Both the position numbers and the translations under genes were made by a program. Positions 12,319 to 23,143 of a stretch of DNA of 64,000 nt are shown here, in pieces (position 1 is the stretch's first letter; each line of letters starts with the position of its first letter). The notes beneath the pieces are model-generated. The model was not told where the DNA came from and made no database searches. It was given only the letters and a program-made list of their open reading frames with translations. This stretch comes from Nageia nagi (taxonomy: Eukaryota > Pinophyta): positions 177,940,001 through 178,004,000 of the forward strand of contig JBITNC010000001.1 of NCBI GenBank assembly GCA_050084985.1. Direction: 5' to 3'.

Positions 12319-12640
12319 AGTGTGACGTTCATGGCAAAGGAGGAGAAACCAAAAATAAATTAATTTAAGAGTATTTTATTAATATTTTGCATTTATTTCT
12401 ATAACCAAGGCTAAAGAGACCCTTGAGGCACTCACCCTTGGATTTTATTTAATTAATCTGGCTCAATTATTTGTAATTAATGCAATATTAGTATCTCATA
12501 ATGGGACGTTGCATTTATATTGATCTTGTAATTTGGCATCTCTAGGCAACCATTGTGGGACGTTGGGCTTCCTAGGTCCCTAGATGATTTAATTTGTCAT
12601 CCCAAGACACCAGAAAAGGGATGTTGCACTTTGGGTGATT
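12319..12640 (+). promoter_or_regulatory. U3 block with repeated ACGT-type motifs
   Basis: TGTGACGTTC near 12319, then GGGACGTTGC near 12505, GGGACGTTGG near 12560 and the decayed GGGATGTTGC near 12618, all upstream of the TATA box. ACGT cores are typical plant bZIP binding sites. That these are enhancer repeats is an inference from their recurrence and place. Confidence 0.4.
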
Positions 12641-12661
12641 CCAAGGTATGAGAGATCTTGT

Positions 12662-12669
12662 TATAAAAG
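12662..12669 (+). promoter_or_regulatory. TATA box of Chr-C 5' LTR
   Basis: TATAAAAG, matched at 17326-17333 in the 3' LTR. Confidence 0.6.
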
Positions 12670-12734
12670 GAGATGGGATGCATCATTTGGGGGAAGGCTT
12701 GAAGATCATCAAAGTTTACCTCTTTTTGAGGGTT

Positions 12735-12990
12735 AGCAGCTAGTGGAGTTGCAACTTTCCAGCTAACTTAGTGGGAGAGCTCGAGCCAATGTGGAGGAGT
12801 TCTTACCTAAGCTAGGATAGTAGCTCGAGCCAGTGAGGTGGAGTTGCTAGAGTAGCTCAAGCTAGTGAGGTGGAGTTATTGGAATAGTTTGAGCCAGTGT
12901 GGTGGAACTATTCCATCCCTGATCCAGATCCAGCCAGTGGGGCAGATCCAGATCCAACCAATGCAACCATATTCCAAATCCAAATCTAAC
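12735..12990 (+). repeat. Degenerate tandem repeat in the Chr-C LTR (R/U5)
   Basis: Units of about 36 bp built on AGCTCGAGCCAGTGAGGTGG occur four to five times after the TATA box, followed by GATCCAGATCCAGCCAGTGG repeats. The same array is at about 17400-17650 in the 3' LTR. It would lie in the transcribed leader. Confidence 0.7.
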
Positions 12991-13372
12991 CTACCAAATT
13001 AGTGAGAGGAGGCACATCCTAGATCTAGACCAGCCGAATCAATGTGAGGAGGCTCGTCTAGCATTAGGGAGAAGAGGTTGAAGAACTTGCAGGCTAGATC
13101 ATCCAAATCTACCTTGTGAGGATAAACATCTCCCTTCTTGAGCATTTGGGTATTTTTCCTTGAGTATTGTACTTATCCATTTTGGACGTCCTAGATCTTG
13201 AAGAATAAAATTCATTTTTGGAACTATTTCTTGTTCAATTTGCAGATCTAATTTGAATTGAGCTAGTTAAAAAAATATAAAAATATATATAAATTCCTAA
13301 GTAGTGATATTTCAACTTGGAATATTACACTTTAACAAAAATTGTATTTTGTGAGTTTTGGGGATATTATAG

Positions 13373-13385
13373 TGGTATCAGAGCC
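13373..13385 (+). other. Primer-binding site of Chr-C
   Basis: TGGTATCAGAGCC, a perfect match to the complement of the plant initiator-Met tRNA 3' end, one base after the LTR. Confidence 0.9.
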
Positions 13386-13523
13386 ATGTTTCCTTTCAGC
13401 CTGGAAAAAATGAAAAGGGGAGATTGCACCAATTCAGGAAGGATGATGATCAAATTATGTTGGTTTTGTCAAAGCAAATGGATCTCCAGACACACCTGTA
13501 AAGGGTAAAGACATCATCATTAT
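13386..13523 (+). pseudogene. Chr-C Gag remnant (zinc knuckle only)
   Basis: The only Gag trace is CWFCQSKWISRHTCKG at 13460-13507, a Cys-Cys-His-Cys knuckle of the type seen in chromovirus Gag. The matrix and capsid parts, normally 300 or more residues, are absent between the primer-binding site and this motif, so a deletion removed them. The reading frame changes before the protease. Confidence 0.7.
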
Positions 13524-13958
13524 ATGGAGGTATTTAAGAAAAAATCTTCAAATCCACCTCCTGCCCCTGCTTCAGTACATGGTACATCACATCCCTTTAC
13601 ATTTTATTTAAAAGCAAAATTTGGAAATATTTCAGTAAAAATCATGATTGATGGGAAGGCCATGCATAACTTCATCAGCTCAGAATTTGTCCAGCAACAA
13701 CAAATAGCATGTAACAATGATAGGGATTTTTGTGTCTCTAACTCCAAAGATGAAGTCACCAACTATTCTCAAAGGGTAAGCAATTTTGGTTTTCAAATAG
13801 GGGAATATTCATTTACAGGAGAATATTTAGTCTATCCCTTGCAGGATGTCATTATGGTATTAGGAGCCCCATGGATCAAATCACTTAGAGAATTCCAGAC
13901 CAACTATTGTACTCATGAGATCAGATTCAAGTATCAAGGAAAGGATATCATGCTCTGA
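13524..13958 (+). pseudogene. Chr-C aspartic protease
   Basis: Open for 144 codons. The active-site loop reads IMIDGKAMHNFIS (residues about 40-52) where the family has D-S/T-G-A-T-H-N-F-I, so Ser-Gly-Ala-Thr has become Gly-Lys-Ala-Met and catalysis is unlikely. The second conserved block is VYPLQDVIMVLGAPWIKSL (residues about 102-120). The protease would process Gag-Pol. The stop at 13956-13958 separates it from RT. Confidence 0.85.
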
Positions 13959-14132
13959 GATAGTAAGAGGAAAGCATCACCAAGTGCTACTTTCAAGAGA
14001 ATGGAAGTTATACAAGTATCCTCACAAGAGATCAAAAAAGAGCTAGAAAAAGAAGACATCCTTTGGAGCACTACATTCACCGTCTCAACATAGCAGAAGT
14101 CAGATCGGGCCCATCTAGATATATAATGAATA

Positions 14133-15480
14133 TTGAAGAAACACAGTAAAGTTTTCAAAGAACTCCCTAAAGAACCTCCACCTAGCAGAGGATTTGAGCA
14201 TCACATTGAGTTAGAATCAGGGGCCAAACCAGTAATTATGACACCATACAGGCATCCACATGCTTTCAAAAATGAGATCGAGAAGACCATTAAGGAACTT
14301 CTAAACATGGGATATATTCATCCTAGCACTAGACCCTTTGCATCTCCAGTAGTGTTGGTCAAGAAGAAGGATGGAACCATGAGGATGTGCATAGATTATC
14401 GGCTGCTCAATAAGAAGACTATCAAAAATAGGTATCCCATCCCTAGAGTAGATGAATTAATTGATGAATTACATGGTGCTTAATATTTTTCCAAAATAGA
14501 TCTTAGATCAGGATATCATCAAATAAAGATGAAAGATGAAGATGTACATAAAACAACCTTTCGTTATCACTATGGACATTTTGAATTTTTGGTAATGCTA
14601 TTTGGATTAACTAATGCTTCTGATACTTTTCAGTCTGCCATGAATTAGATCTTTAGGGAACAATTGAGAAAATTTGTATTAGTCTTCTTTGATGATATCT
14701 TGGTATACAGCAAAACATGGGAAGAGCATCTCCAACACTTGGACGTGGTGCTAAATGTCTTAAAGGGGCACCAATTCTTTGCCAAACAATCTAAGTGTGA
14801 GTTTGGCCTAACTCAAGTAATGTATTTGGGGCATGTAATCAGCAAGGAAGGAGTACAGGTTGACCAACAAAAGATTGCCTCAATTCAGGAATGGCCCACC
14901 CCCAACAATTTAACACATTTAAGGAGATTTTTGGGGAAGTGTAATTATTACAAGCAGTTCATCAAAGGATTCTCACAACTAGCTTTTCCACTTACATATC
15001 TGATCAAGAAAGATTCTTTCATTTGGAGCAATGAGGCTCAAAGGGCCTTTGAAAGGTTAAAAGAGGTAATGACCACTTGTCCCATGTTGGCTATGCCTGA
15101 TTTCTCTATACCATTTACTATAGAATGTGATGCCTTTGGAATAGGTATTGGGGTTGTTTTATCACAAAAAGGAAGACCTATTGTTTATGAAAGTAGGAAG
15201 CTCACTAAATAGGAACAAACTTTTAGCATCTATGATAAGGAAATGCTAGCCATCATGCATGCATTAGCCAAATTTAAGCAATACCTAGTATGTGGGTAAT
15301 TTGTAGTCAAAACTGACCACAACAGTTTGAAGTATTTCTTGGGGCAGTAAGATTTAAATGAAAGGTAGCAAAAATGGGTCACCAAACTATAAGCATACAA
15401 TTTTGATATAGAATATGTCAAGGGGAAGAAGAATGTGGCAGTTGATGCATTATCAAGGCCCCCTCCTTCTATTCACTTTC
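14133..15480 (+). pseudogene. Chr-C reverse transcriptase and RNase H
   Basis: RT blocks are nearly complete: [20 protein letters not shown] at about 14337-14397, [18 protein letters not shown] ending at 14480, [13 protein letters not shown] at about 14500-14540, the catalytic VFFDDILVYSK at about 14682-14715, and YLGHVISKEGVQVDQQKI at about 14823-14876. RNase H follows with FTIECDAFGIGIG at about 15115-15155 and KTDHNSLKYFL at about 15308-15340. Stops interrupt it near 14480, 14647 and 15210 and several times in RNase H. The frame itself is largely kept, pointing to point decay rather than rearrangement. Confidence 0.92.
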
Positions 15481-15589
15481 TGCTATTATTTCCAATTGGA
15501 AGGCCTCCATTATGGTAGAATATACCAAGAATGAATTTGCTTCATAGATAATTGATGGACATCTATAGAAAGAGGGATACACACTACAG

Positions 15590-16615
15590 GAAGGACTGAC
15601 TTTGTACAAAGGATGAATTTTTTTGGTGCTTGAATCTAAATTCAAGAAAAAACTTCTTTTAGCCACTCATGACATCCCATTGGTAGGGCATCCAGGATAC
15701 TACAAGACCTATAGACTCTTAAGAAAGGTTTGCTTGGAAGGGCCTCAAGGAGGACATATTGCAGCATGTGAGGGAATGCACTATGTGTTAGCAAAACAAG
15801 GAAGAAAAATCATTGCTTGCTAGACTTCTACAACCTCTACCCATTCCAAAATAAAAATGGGAAAGTATCTCGATGGATTTTATCATTGGTCTACCCAAGG
15901 TTCAAGGTAAAGATTGTATTCTAGTAATAGTGGACAAGTTTACCAAATACACTCACTTTTTTGCTATTTCCACCACTATTACTACAATTTAGGTAGCTAA
16001 ACATTTTTTTAGGGAAATATTCAAAAATCATGGGCTACCCAAAAATATAGTCAGTGATAGGGATAGCAAATTTATGAGCATGTTTTGGCAAAAAAAAATT
16101 AGATTAACTAGGATGAATTTGACCCCTAGCACCAGTTACCATCCCCAAATAGATGGGCAAAAATAGAGGCAATAAATAAATGGTTAGAAGGCTACCTTAG
16201 AAATTATGTGATAGGATAGCAAAACTCATGGCTAAAATGGTTACACTTGGGAGAATATTGCTACAACACCACCTACCACTTATCCATCAAGATGATTCCC
16301 TTTCATTCTCTTTATGGGTATGAAGCTACTCATTTTGTTGATTTATTCTTTGATGATTGCAGGGTCCCCAAAGCTAATGAAATTTTGCAAGAACAGAAAG
16401 ATATCTTGAAATCCCTCAAAGAAAACATACAGGTGGCTCAACAACCACAAAAGAAGTATGCAGATCAGCAAAGATAGGAGCGCTCCTTTGAAGTGGATGA
16501 TATGGTGTATTTGAGGTTACAACCATATCGGCAAACAACCTTGAAGAAGAGTGGTGCGAAAAAACTTCAACCCAATTTTTACGGTCCATACAAGATCATT
16601 AAGAAAGTATGATAG
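15590..16615 (+). pseudogene. Chr-C integrase
   Basis: The zinc-finger histidines are visible in THDIPLVGHPGYYKTYRLLR (15665-15724). The catalytic core starts with WESISMDFIIGLPKVQGKD (about 15860-15912), continues with NIVSDRDSKF (about 16040-16070) and SYHPQIDGQ near 16134-16160. A GPY/F module (NFYGPYKIIKKV) lies at about 16575-16610. Several frameshifts and stops disable it. It feeds into the chromodomain frame. Confidence 0.88.
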
Positions 16616-16936
16616 GTGGCCTACAAACTAGATCTTCCTCCTAATAGCAAAATTCACAACACCTTCCATGTCTCTTACCTCAAAAGGGCACTAGGGCATC
16701 ACATCACACCTTCCTTGGAACTCCCACCCTTGGACAAAGATGGAAAATTACTTTTGATTCCTGAAAAAGTGCTTGAAATAAGAGAGAAAAAGCTAAGAAA
16801 CCATAGCATTGCAGAATATTTGATCAAATGGAAGGGTCTTCCACTAGAAGATGCCACGTGGGAAGGAAAAGGAATTCTAGAACATCCAACTTGGAGTTGC
16901 TTGGGGATAAGCAATTCGGGAAGGGGAGACTTGTAA
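16616..16936 (+). pseudogene. Chr-C integrase C-terminus with chromodomain
   Basis: A 106-codon open frame. Residues 1-30 are the end of the integrase (HNTFHVSYLKRALG). Residues about 49-92 form a chromodomain: PEKVLEIREKKLRNHSIAEY, then LIKWKGLPLEDATWEGKGIL. Chromodomains at this place define chromoviruses and are thought to guide integration to marked chromatin. The frame ends within the polypurine tract at the 3' LTR edge. Confidence 0.9.
16917..16930 (+). other. Polypurine tract of Chr-C
   Basis: GGGAAGGGGAGAC just before the 3' LTR at 16932. Confidence 0.8.
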
Positions 16937-18035
16937 TGTCCCCAAATTTGTAAAACATCCACTTTCTCTCCTCTTGGAGTGTGACGTTCATGGCAAAGGA
17001 GGAGAAACCAAAAATAAATTAATTTATGAGTATTTTATTAATATTTTGCATTTATTTCTATAACCAAGGCTAAAGAGACCCTTGAGGCACTCACCCTTGG
17101 ATTTTATTTAATTAATTTGGCTCAATTATTTGTAATTAATGCAATATTAGTCTCTCATAATGGGACATTGCATTTATGAGCCATTGATCTTGTAATTTGG
17201 CATCTCTAGGCAACCATTATGGGACGTTGGGCTTCCTAGGTCCCTAGATGATTTAATTTGTCATCCCAAGTCACCAGAAGAGGGATGTTGCACTTTGGAT
17301 GATTCCAAGGTATGAGAGATCTTGTTATAAAAGGAGATAGGATGCATCATTTGGGGGAAGGCTTGAAGATCATCAGAGTTTATCTCTTTTTGGGGGTTAG
17401 CAACTAGTGGAGTTGCAGCTTTCTAGCTAGCTTAGTGGGAGAGCTCAAGCCAGTGTGGAGGAGTTCTTACCTAAGCTGGGATAGTAGCTCGAGCCAGTGA
17501 GGTAGAGTTGCTAGAGTAGCTTGAGCCAATGAGGTGGAGTTATTGGAATAGTTCGAGCTAATGTGGTGGAACTATTCCATCCTTGATCCAGATCTAGCCA
17601 ATGGGGAAGATCTAGATCCAGCTAGTGCGACCATATTCCAAATCCAAATCTAACTTGCCAAATCAGTGTGAGGAGGCATGTCCTAGATCCAGACTAGCTG
17701 AATCAATGTGAGGAGGCTCATCCAGCATTGGGGAGAAGAGGTTGAAGAACTTATAGGGACAGATCGTCCAAATCTACCTTGTGAGGACAAACATCCCCCT
17801 TCTTGAGCATTTGGGTATTTTTCCTTGAGTATTGTACTTATCCATTTAGGACGTCCTAGCTCTTGAAGAATAAAATTCATTTTTGGCTCTATTCTTGTTC
17901 AATTTGCAGATCTGATTGGAATTGAGCTACTTAGAAAAATATAAAAATATATATAAATTCCTAAGTAGTGATATTTCAACTTGGAATATTACACTTTAAC
18001 AAAAATTGCATTTTGTGAGTTTTGGGGATATTACA
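16932..18035 (+). repeat. 3' LTR of Chr-C
   Basis: TGTAATG at the start, TTACA at the end, TATA box at 17326-17333 and the same internal tandem repeats as the 5' LTR. Confidence 0.93.
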
Positions 18036-18171
18036 GATGTCTAGCCTGATTCATCGATAATTGAAGTTAGACATTGGCATTTGGTAGATTATAGTAAAAT
18101 TTGAATATTTACTTTAAGTTTTTCATCCTTCTTTCATCTATAGAAAGAAGGATCATTTTTGGGTGTCTACA

Positions 18172-18186
18172 TTTTTTCTCTTTTTT
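18172..18186 (-). other. Polypurine tract of Tat-B
   Basis: On the minus strand this reads AAAAAAGAGAAAAAA, ending at the first base of the Tat-B 3' LTR (TGTAGACACCC). Its place confirms the minus orientation. Confidence 0.75.
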
Positions 18187-20340
18187 AATTATCCTCTAAT
18201 TGTAAGTGGGTGATAATTAAAAAACTTACCTTTTTAAAGGTGGGTGTATCAAGTTTCTTAACTTGTATTTTTTACTTTAATCAATTATTTTGGATTAACT
18301 TATTCTCTATGAATAAGCAAAATTTGATTTGAATTATGATTAAATTCATTTTTTGATCTTTTGCATTTGACATGTTTTGAAAGTAGTGTAGTTTTATTAT
18401 CAAAGAAAAACTTATCGATATCATCATACCATGTGTTTTTTGTGATAGGTACATGATAAGTCTTAGTGTCATAAAATGGATGTCAAAACTAGCATGTGAT
18501 AAAGAAGTTTTCCAATGAATACAATGTTTTGATCATTTTATTTTTCATCCTAGCAATTAGGTTACACGATGATCTTACATAAAAGTTCATACAATATTTT
18601 TAGTCATATCCAATCCAATCCTTCTCCTATCTATCAAAAAAAGGATCATTTTTCAAATTTGGAATTACTCATATGTTCTAGTTTTCTCAAAAAAATTAAC
18701 TTTGGTCAAGTCAATAAGTAAAAGACTTGTTCATTTTATCTTTGACACATTTTTTAGTTTTTAGGATCTTTTAATGTATATATATATATATATATTATAT
18801 ATAGTAAGGGTGTGAGGAATTCATGATGGTTTTCTTGATATTACCTTACAAAGGATCTAGGGTACACATTTTTCATCTAGATTCTTATGCTAGAAAAAAG
18901 GTTTAAATCTTTTTTGTATTTTTTGTTATAGACCTAAGCTAAATCTAAACTAGAAGGAGGGTTTAAGTATTTATATATTTTTTATTTTTTTTGTTCATTA
19001 TTGTTTTATAATTTTGATTGATTTTTCATTTTTTATTTAATGGTGCGATTTTCATTTAAGTCCCCTGACTTGTGTTGACACTTGGTTGATGTTTAAAGTT
19101 GACCTAATTTCTATGAATAAGTCAAATTTGATTTGTCGAATCATGATCAATTCATTTTCTAGTCATTTTTATGATTGATTGTATTTTATAAACCATTGTA
19201 GTGTATACCAAAATAATACAAATATATATCCCAATGCTATGTGTTATTTTTGGGAGGTACATGATGAGTCTCTATGTTGTCGAACGTATTTCAATGCTAG
19301 TATAAGATAAATTACAAGATTTGAGTATACATGTGCATCAAAATGATGCTCATGTCTATATAAATATTGTGTCTATTATTTGTAGTAGGTACGTGATGAT
19401 ACTATGTCATCCATGTATGCCAAAGTTAGTATGATATAGATTACAAGTTTTGGGTGTACAATTGCTTTGATTCTAATGGCTTCTATTCTATTAGCTAGGA
19501 TACATGATGATCTTATGTAGAAGGTCATATCACATTTGTTAATCATATTTGATTTACTTGAATTTAAACTATTCATGAAATTTGATTTCTTTAAACATGT
19601 GACTTAGGTTATTTTAACAAGTAGGGGTCTTATTCATTTTCTAATGTGTTTTATTATTTTTGTATTATATATGAGCCAGAAGGAAGGCTTAAGTATTTTA
19701 TTCATCACTCATCCTTTGTTATTTTTTTAATTTTTGAGTATTTTTATAATGTTATGGGTCACTAGTGATTAGTTCTAGTCATCAACGTCCCATGTAAATC
19801 ATCAATGTCTAACTTAAAATCATCAAAGTTTTGAGTCATGGTAAAAATAAAAAGATAAAGTGACCTATCATTTTCTTATTTTTCTTTTTTTTATTTTTAT
19901 AAGCTTTGGTTGACTTGCCAAACTTTCCACTATGGGCCACCTATTTTCTTGCTTTGTCACACCCCATGAGCCAATATATTATCGAGGAGGAGACCAGCTA
20001 TCCGAAGGTGACCAATCTAAAAGGATGTAGGATTTTAAAACCCCATTTTTTTATTTTTTCTTATTATGCTATTTATAAGGACTAATTTGAAAAACAAAAA
20101 TCATAAAGATTGTTAATTTTGTATTTTAATGATTTTTAATCATTTATTTTTTATTTTAGCTTAAATTTTAGTATTTTTGAGCATTTTTTAAACCCTCAAT
20201 CATGATCATTGGTTAGAGTTGAAGGGTTATAGAATCATCGATATTTGGTAGCATATATTGATGACTCTGTAACTTGGTCACCCATTTGGCCCTAGAGTAA
20301 TTTGTTTTTTTTTTGTTACTTAGCTTAGTTGCATTATTTT
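18187..20340 (-). repeat. 3' untranslated region of Tat-B with diverged tandem repeats
   Basis: No gene is seen. Similar blocks recur on the plus strand: TCTATGAATAAG with AAATTTGATTTG at about 18305 and 19110, then GGTACATGATAAGTC / GGTACATGATGAGTC / GGTACGTGATGATAC at about 18448, 19255 and 19387, and TACA[CT]GATGATCTTA at about 18562 and 19500. The period is irregular and the units are much diverged. A short TA run is at about 18777-18803. Tat-lineage elements are known to carry tandem repeats next to the 3' LTR, so this fits the family. Confidence 0.55.
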
Positions 20341-20351
20341 CTAGGTTCAAG

Positions 20352-22410
20352 ATGTCTTCAAGCCTAAAGGGTGTTATCCCACCATCCTATAGGAGGGGTT
20401 CCCATTTCTTACTGTTGCAGACTGTACTTTCTTTTGGAGTGTGGGTTTTGGAGTTGGACCCTACATGGATCATATCCATTGTAAGTACCTCCTTTTGGCA
20501 ACTTTGCTCAAGAGGTAGGACTCCACTACCTCTACCTTTCATCCCTCAATGGGGGATATGACTATCACAATGGAGGACATCCATCACCTATACCACTTAC
20601 CTATTCATGGTAGGAGGATACAACATATTATGGATAGGTATGATGCATGATCAACCATCTCTTACTTATATGAGATTGACCAAGTAGATACAATTGTATT
20701 CAAGATTAGCTCAGGGGTAATCAACTATTATCAGTATTGGTGAGAGGATCAATAGGGGGAGAATTAGGTTCTCCTTATTTATAGATATGATTTAGTTCTA
20801 TACCTTACCTAACACTGATAGTTGTATATTTCCATGGTTGTTGATTCTTGTGATTGTGTATATGATGTAGCATGGTACAATTTATGCTTAGGTGGCCACC
20901 TTATTGGCCTAATGCTACAAGGAGTTATTCTTCTACTCTCAAATTTATAAATCCTCACTATTAGTGACCATTACCCTTCAGGCATGGGCTTATGAGCATA
21001 TTACAATGGCACCTCCTCCTAGACTTCCTATTTTTGGCTTTTCCATCCACACTGAGTACCTTACTAACATTATGAGGTGACAAGAGTATTTTCACATTTG
21101 TATAACTAATGGTATTCATCAAGATGTGAAATTTTATCACATGATGCTTAGTCAGCTATTGCTAGATCATGTCAATTCTATACCTTATCATTTATATCCA
21201 TCATGGGAAGAATTTAAGGCTCAATTTAGTGGCATTTGATAGGTGAAAGTTCTTAACAATTGATGTATCAAATTCCTTAAGTATTTATAGTTTGATCATG
21301 TTATATGCTAGTTTGCACATGTACAAGATGTTCCTCCAGATCCTATGAGGTACCAGCAAGAGGGGACTCTTCTTATTGATGGGATTCAAACCTTGGTATA
21401 TGAAAAGCATGATCCTACTCAAGAGGAGATTTATTAATGAGGATGTGGATGATGAGTATGTGGATGATGATGATGTGGGGTCACCAAGGTTTTTGTTACA
21501 TGATGGTAGGATGAGAAGGAGGAGGGTGATGTAGGTGATTAGGGTTGGTGATTACATCAGTAAGTGGAGTATATTGGGGTAGGACCTAGTGCAGCCAAGG
21601 ATCACAATGTTGAGATTGGTCCCATGGGGGATATTCCATAAGTGGTTGCATAGGGTGATGAGGATATTTCTCATATTGAGGGGGTTACAACAATAAAGGT
21701 TAGTTAGGAAGCACTAGAGGAGGAGGCACTAGATCCTTAGGTACTTAGTATTGATGCATTATTGGGTGAGATTTCTAGGCTCAAGTTTTTACTTGCACAA
21801 TTTCAATTTTTACTTGATCAGTCTCATCGAGACAATTAGTCTATGCATGCCTAGATAAAGCAATATAGACATTCAAATGAGGACATACTTAGATACAAGG
21901 ATGATCATGACTACTACAGATATGAGAGGGATATAGCATAGGATATGGTTTATTCTTTATAGTAGCAGGCCAAGGGAGTAGGCACATTAGTAAGCATAGA
22001 TAGGAAGTTCTCCTCCTTCATTCAAGATATTTGCAGATAGTAGTATTACTACCATGGGATAACTGACACTTGGTTGGTATGTATTCTTGTGTATGCACCC
22101 AGAATTGACTATCTTATTCCTCTTCTAGGCTTTGTCCCTTTAGATGTTTGTATGCTTCCTATAGCTATAACTAGTGGGGCAAAGGGTGCCTCTAGTTTGT
22201 AGAGAGGCCAAGCTAGAGTCATAGCTTCTCATAGCAGGAGTGTGATGACTACTTCCAATCACCATACTAGATTAGTTGAGCTATGAGCAGCAAGGTGAGA
22301 GAGGAGCATAGGTAGTTCATCAGTACCCAGCTCAAAGAGATCAGGAGGTTGGTGAGACCAATGGCCAGGGTGGTGGTGAGGGAATCACTTACAAGAATGC
22401 CCCTAAGGAT
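20352..22410 (+). pseudogene. Plant mobile domain (PMD)-like gene, decayed, antisense inside Tat-B
   Basis: On the plus strand, opposite to Tat-B transcription. The first 70 codons (20352-20561) contain LELDPTWIISIVSTSFWQL. After a +1 shift comes DMTITMEDIHHLYHLPIHG at about 20549-20605, the hallmark of the plant mobile domain. A second PMD block is at about 20882-21030: VATLLA, stop, CYKELFFYSQIYKSSLL, then LQAWAYEHITMAPPP. The C-terminal part (about 21740-22035) is helical and probably coiled coil: DALLGEISRLKFLLAQFQFL and later RYERDIA, stop, DMVYSL. Stops are mainly TAG at Trp or Gln positions, consistent with C-to-T decay. PMD proteins occur as plant nuclear factors (MAIN family) and as passengers in Mutator and Gypsy elements. 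The protein's role here is unknown. Confidence 0.7.
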
Positions 22411-22566
22411 TGATTATTATGATTTTATTTTATGTTATGACTATACATTGATGTTATGTGATGGACTTATATTTGTGATGGCTATACTTTATATTTATTT
22501 TTTGGATCATGGTGATCATGGTTAAATTTTATTGGATGGATGTTTATTGATGGTTGGGTGATGGAT

Positions 22567-22570
<4 letters not shown>

Positions 22571-22642
<72 letters not shown>
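22571..22642. repeat. (TA)n microsatellite, about 36 units
   Basis: Uninterrupted TA dinucleotide run of 72 bp. Confidence 0.98.
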
Positions 22643-22643
<1 letters not shown>

Positions 22644-22994
22644 TTTTGCTTATGATGAGTTTTTATTTGATATTATCATGTGTTATTTTATGAATTATGA
22701 TTCTAGGGTTATATTTAATTTTAATATTGTATATCATAATGATAAATTATTGATGTTAATTTATGTTGTGTTGTATGATAATAATATTTAATACTTTAAT
22801 GAATGAATGGTTCTAATATGATGCAATTATTTAATTTGTTATAGATTGGATAATATTTTATTTGTAATAGTATGAAATTAGATATCATCATTTTCTATTT
22901 TTCTTGGCTACTTATACATATGGGATAATGTATATATGTAAAATGATATGAATGGTATGATCACACAAATGGATAAATGTATGAATGTATAATG

Positions 22995-23100
<106 letters not shown>

Positions 23101-23143
23101 GAATATGAATTGATGGCATAACTATTTGAATGTTAAATATAAC

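Larger units (their letters stand above)
12273..13371 (+). repeat. 5' LTR of Chr-C
   Basis: Begins TGTAATGTCCCC and ends GGATATTATA before the primer-binding site. It is about 95 percent alike to 16932-18035 by eye, with mostly point changes and a small indel near 12517 / 17176. Confidence 0.93.
12273..18035 (+). mobile_element. Chr-C: gag-less chromovirus (Ty3/Gypsy)
   Basis: A 5763-bp element with LTRs of about 1.1 kb (12273-13371 and 16932-18035), TGTAATG start and TTATA/TTACA ends, a perfect initiator-Met primer-binding site, a polypurine tract, and a body with protease, RT, RNase H, integrase and a chromodomain. Gag is missing except for its zinc knuckle, which begins only about 70 bp after the primer-binding site. 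It would therefore have depended on Gag supplied in trans, if it moved in this form. It is inserted in the Tat-B 3' LTR. Confidence 0.93.
11559..18171 (-). repeat. 3' LTR of Tat-B, split by Chr-C
   Basis: LTR sequence lies at 11559-12272 and 18036-18171. On the minus strand it starts TGTAGACACCC and ends TGCAACA. The two parts join into a copy of 60178-61022. A TATA box for minus-strand transcription (TATAAATA) is at 12043-12050. Confidence 0.9.

Noticed and set aside
16699-16962. 87-codon minus-strand frame
   Set aside because: Antisense of the Chr-C chromodomain frame.
11559-18171. Solo LTR interpretation of the split repeat
   Set aside because: First considered because its immediate flanks do not match each other; rejected once the matching LTR at 60178-61022 and the ATGAG duplication were found.
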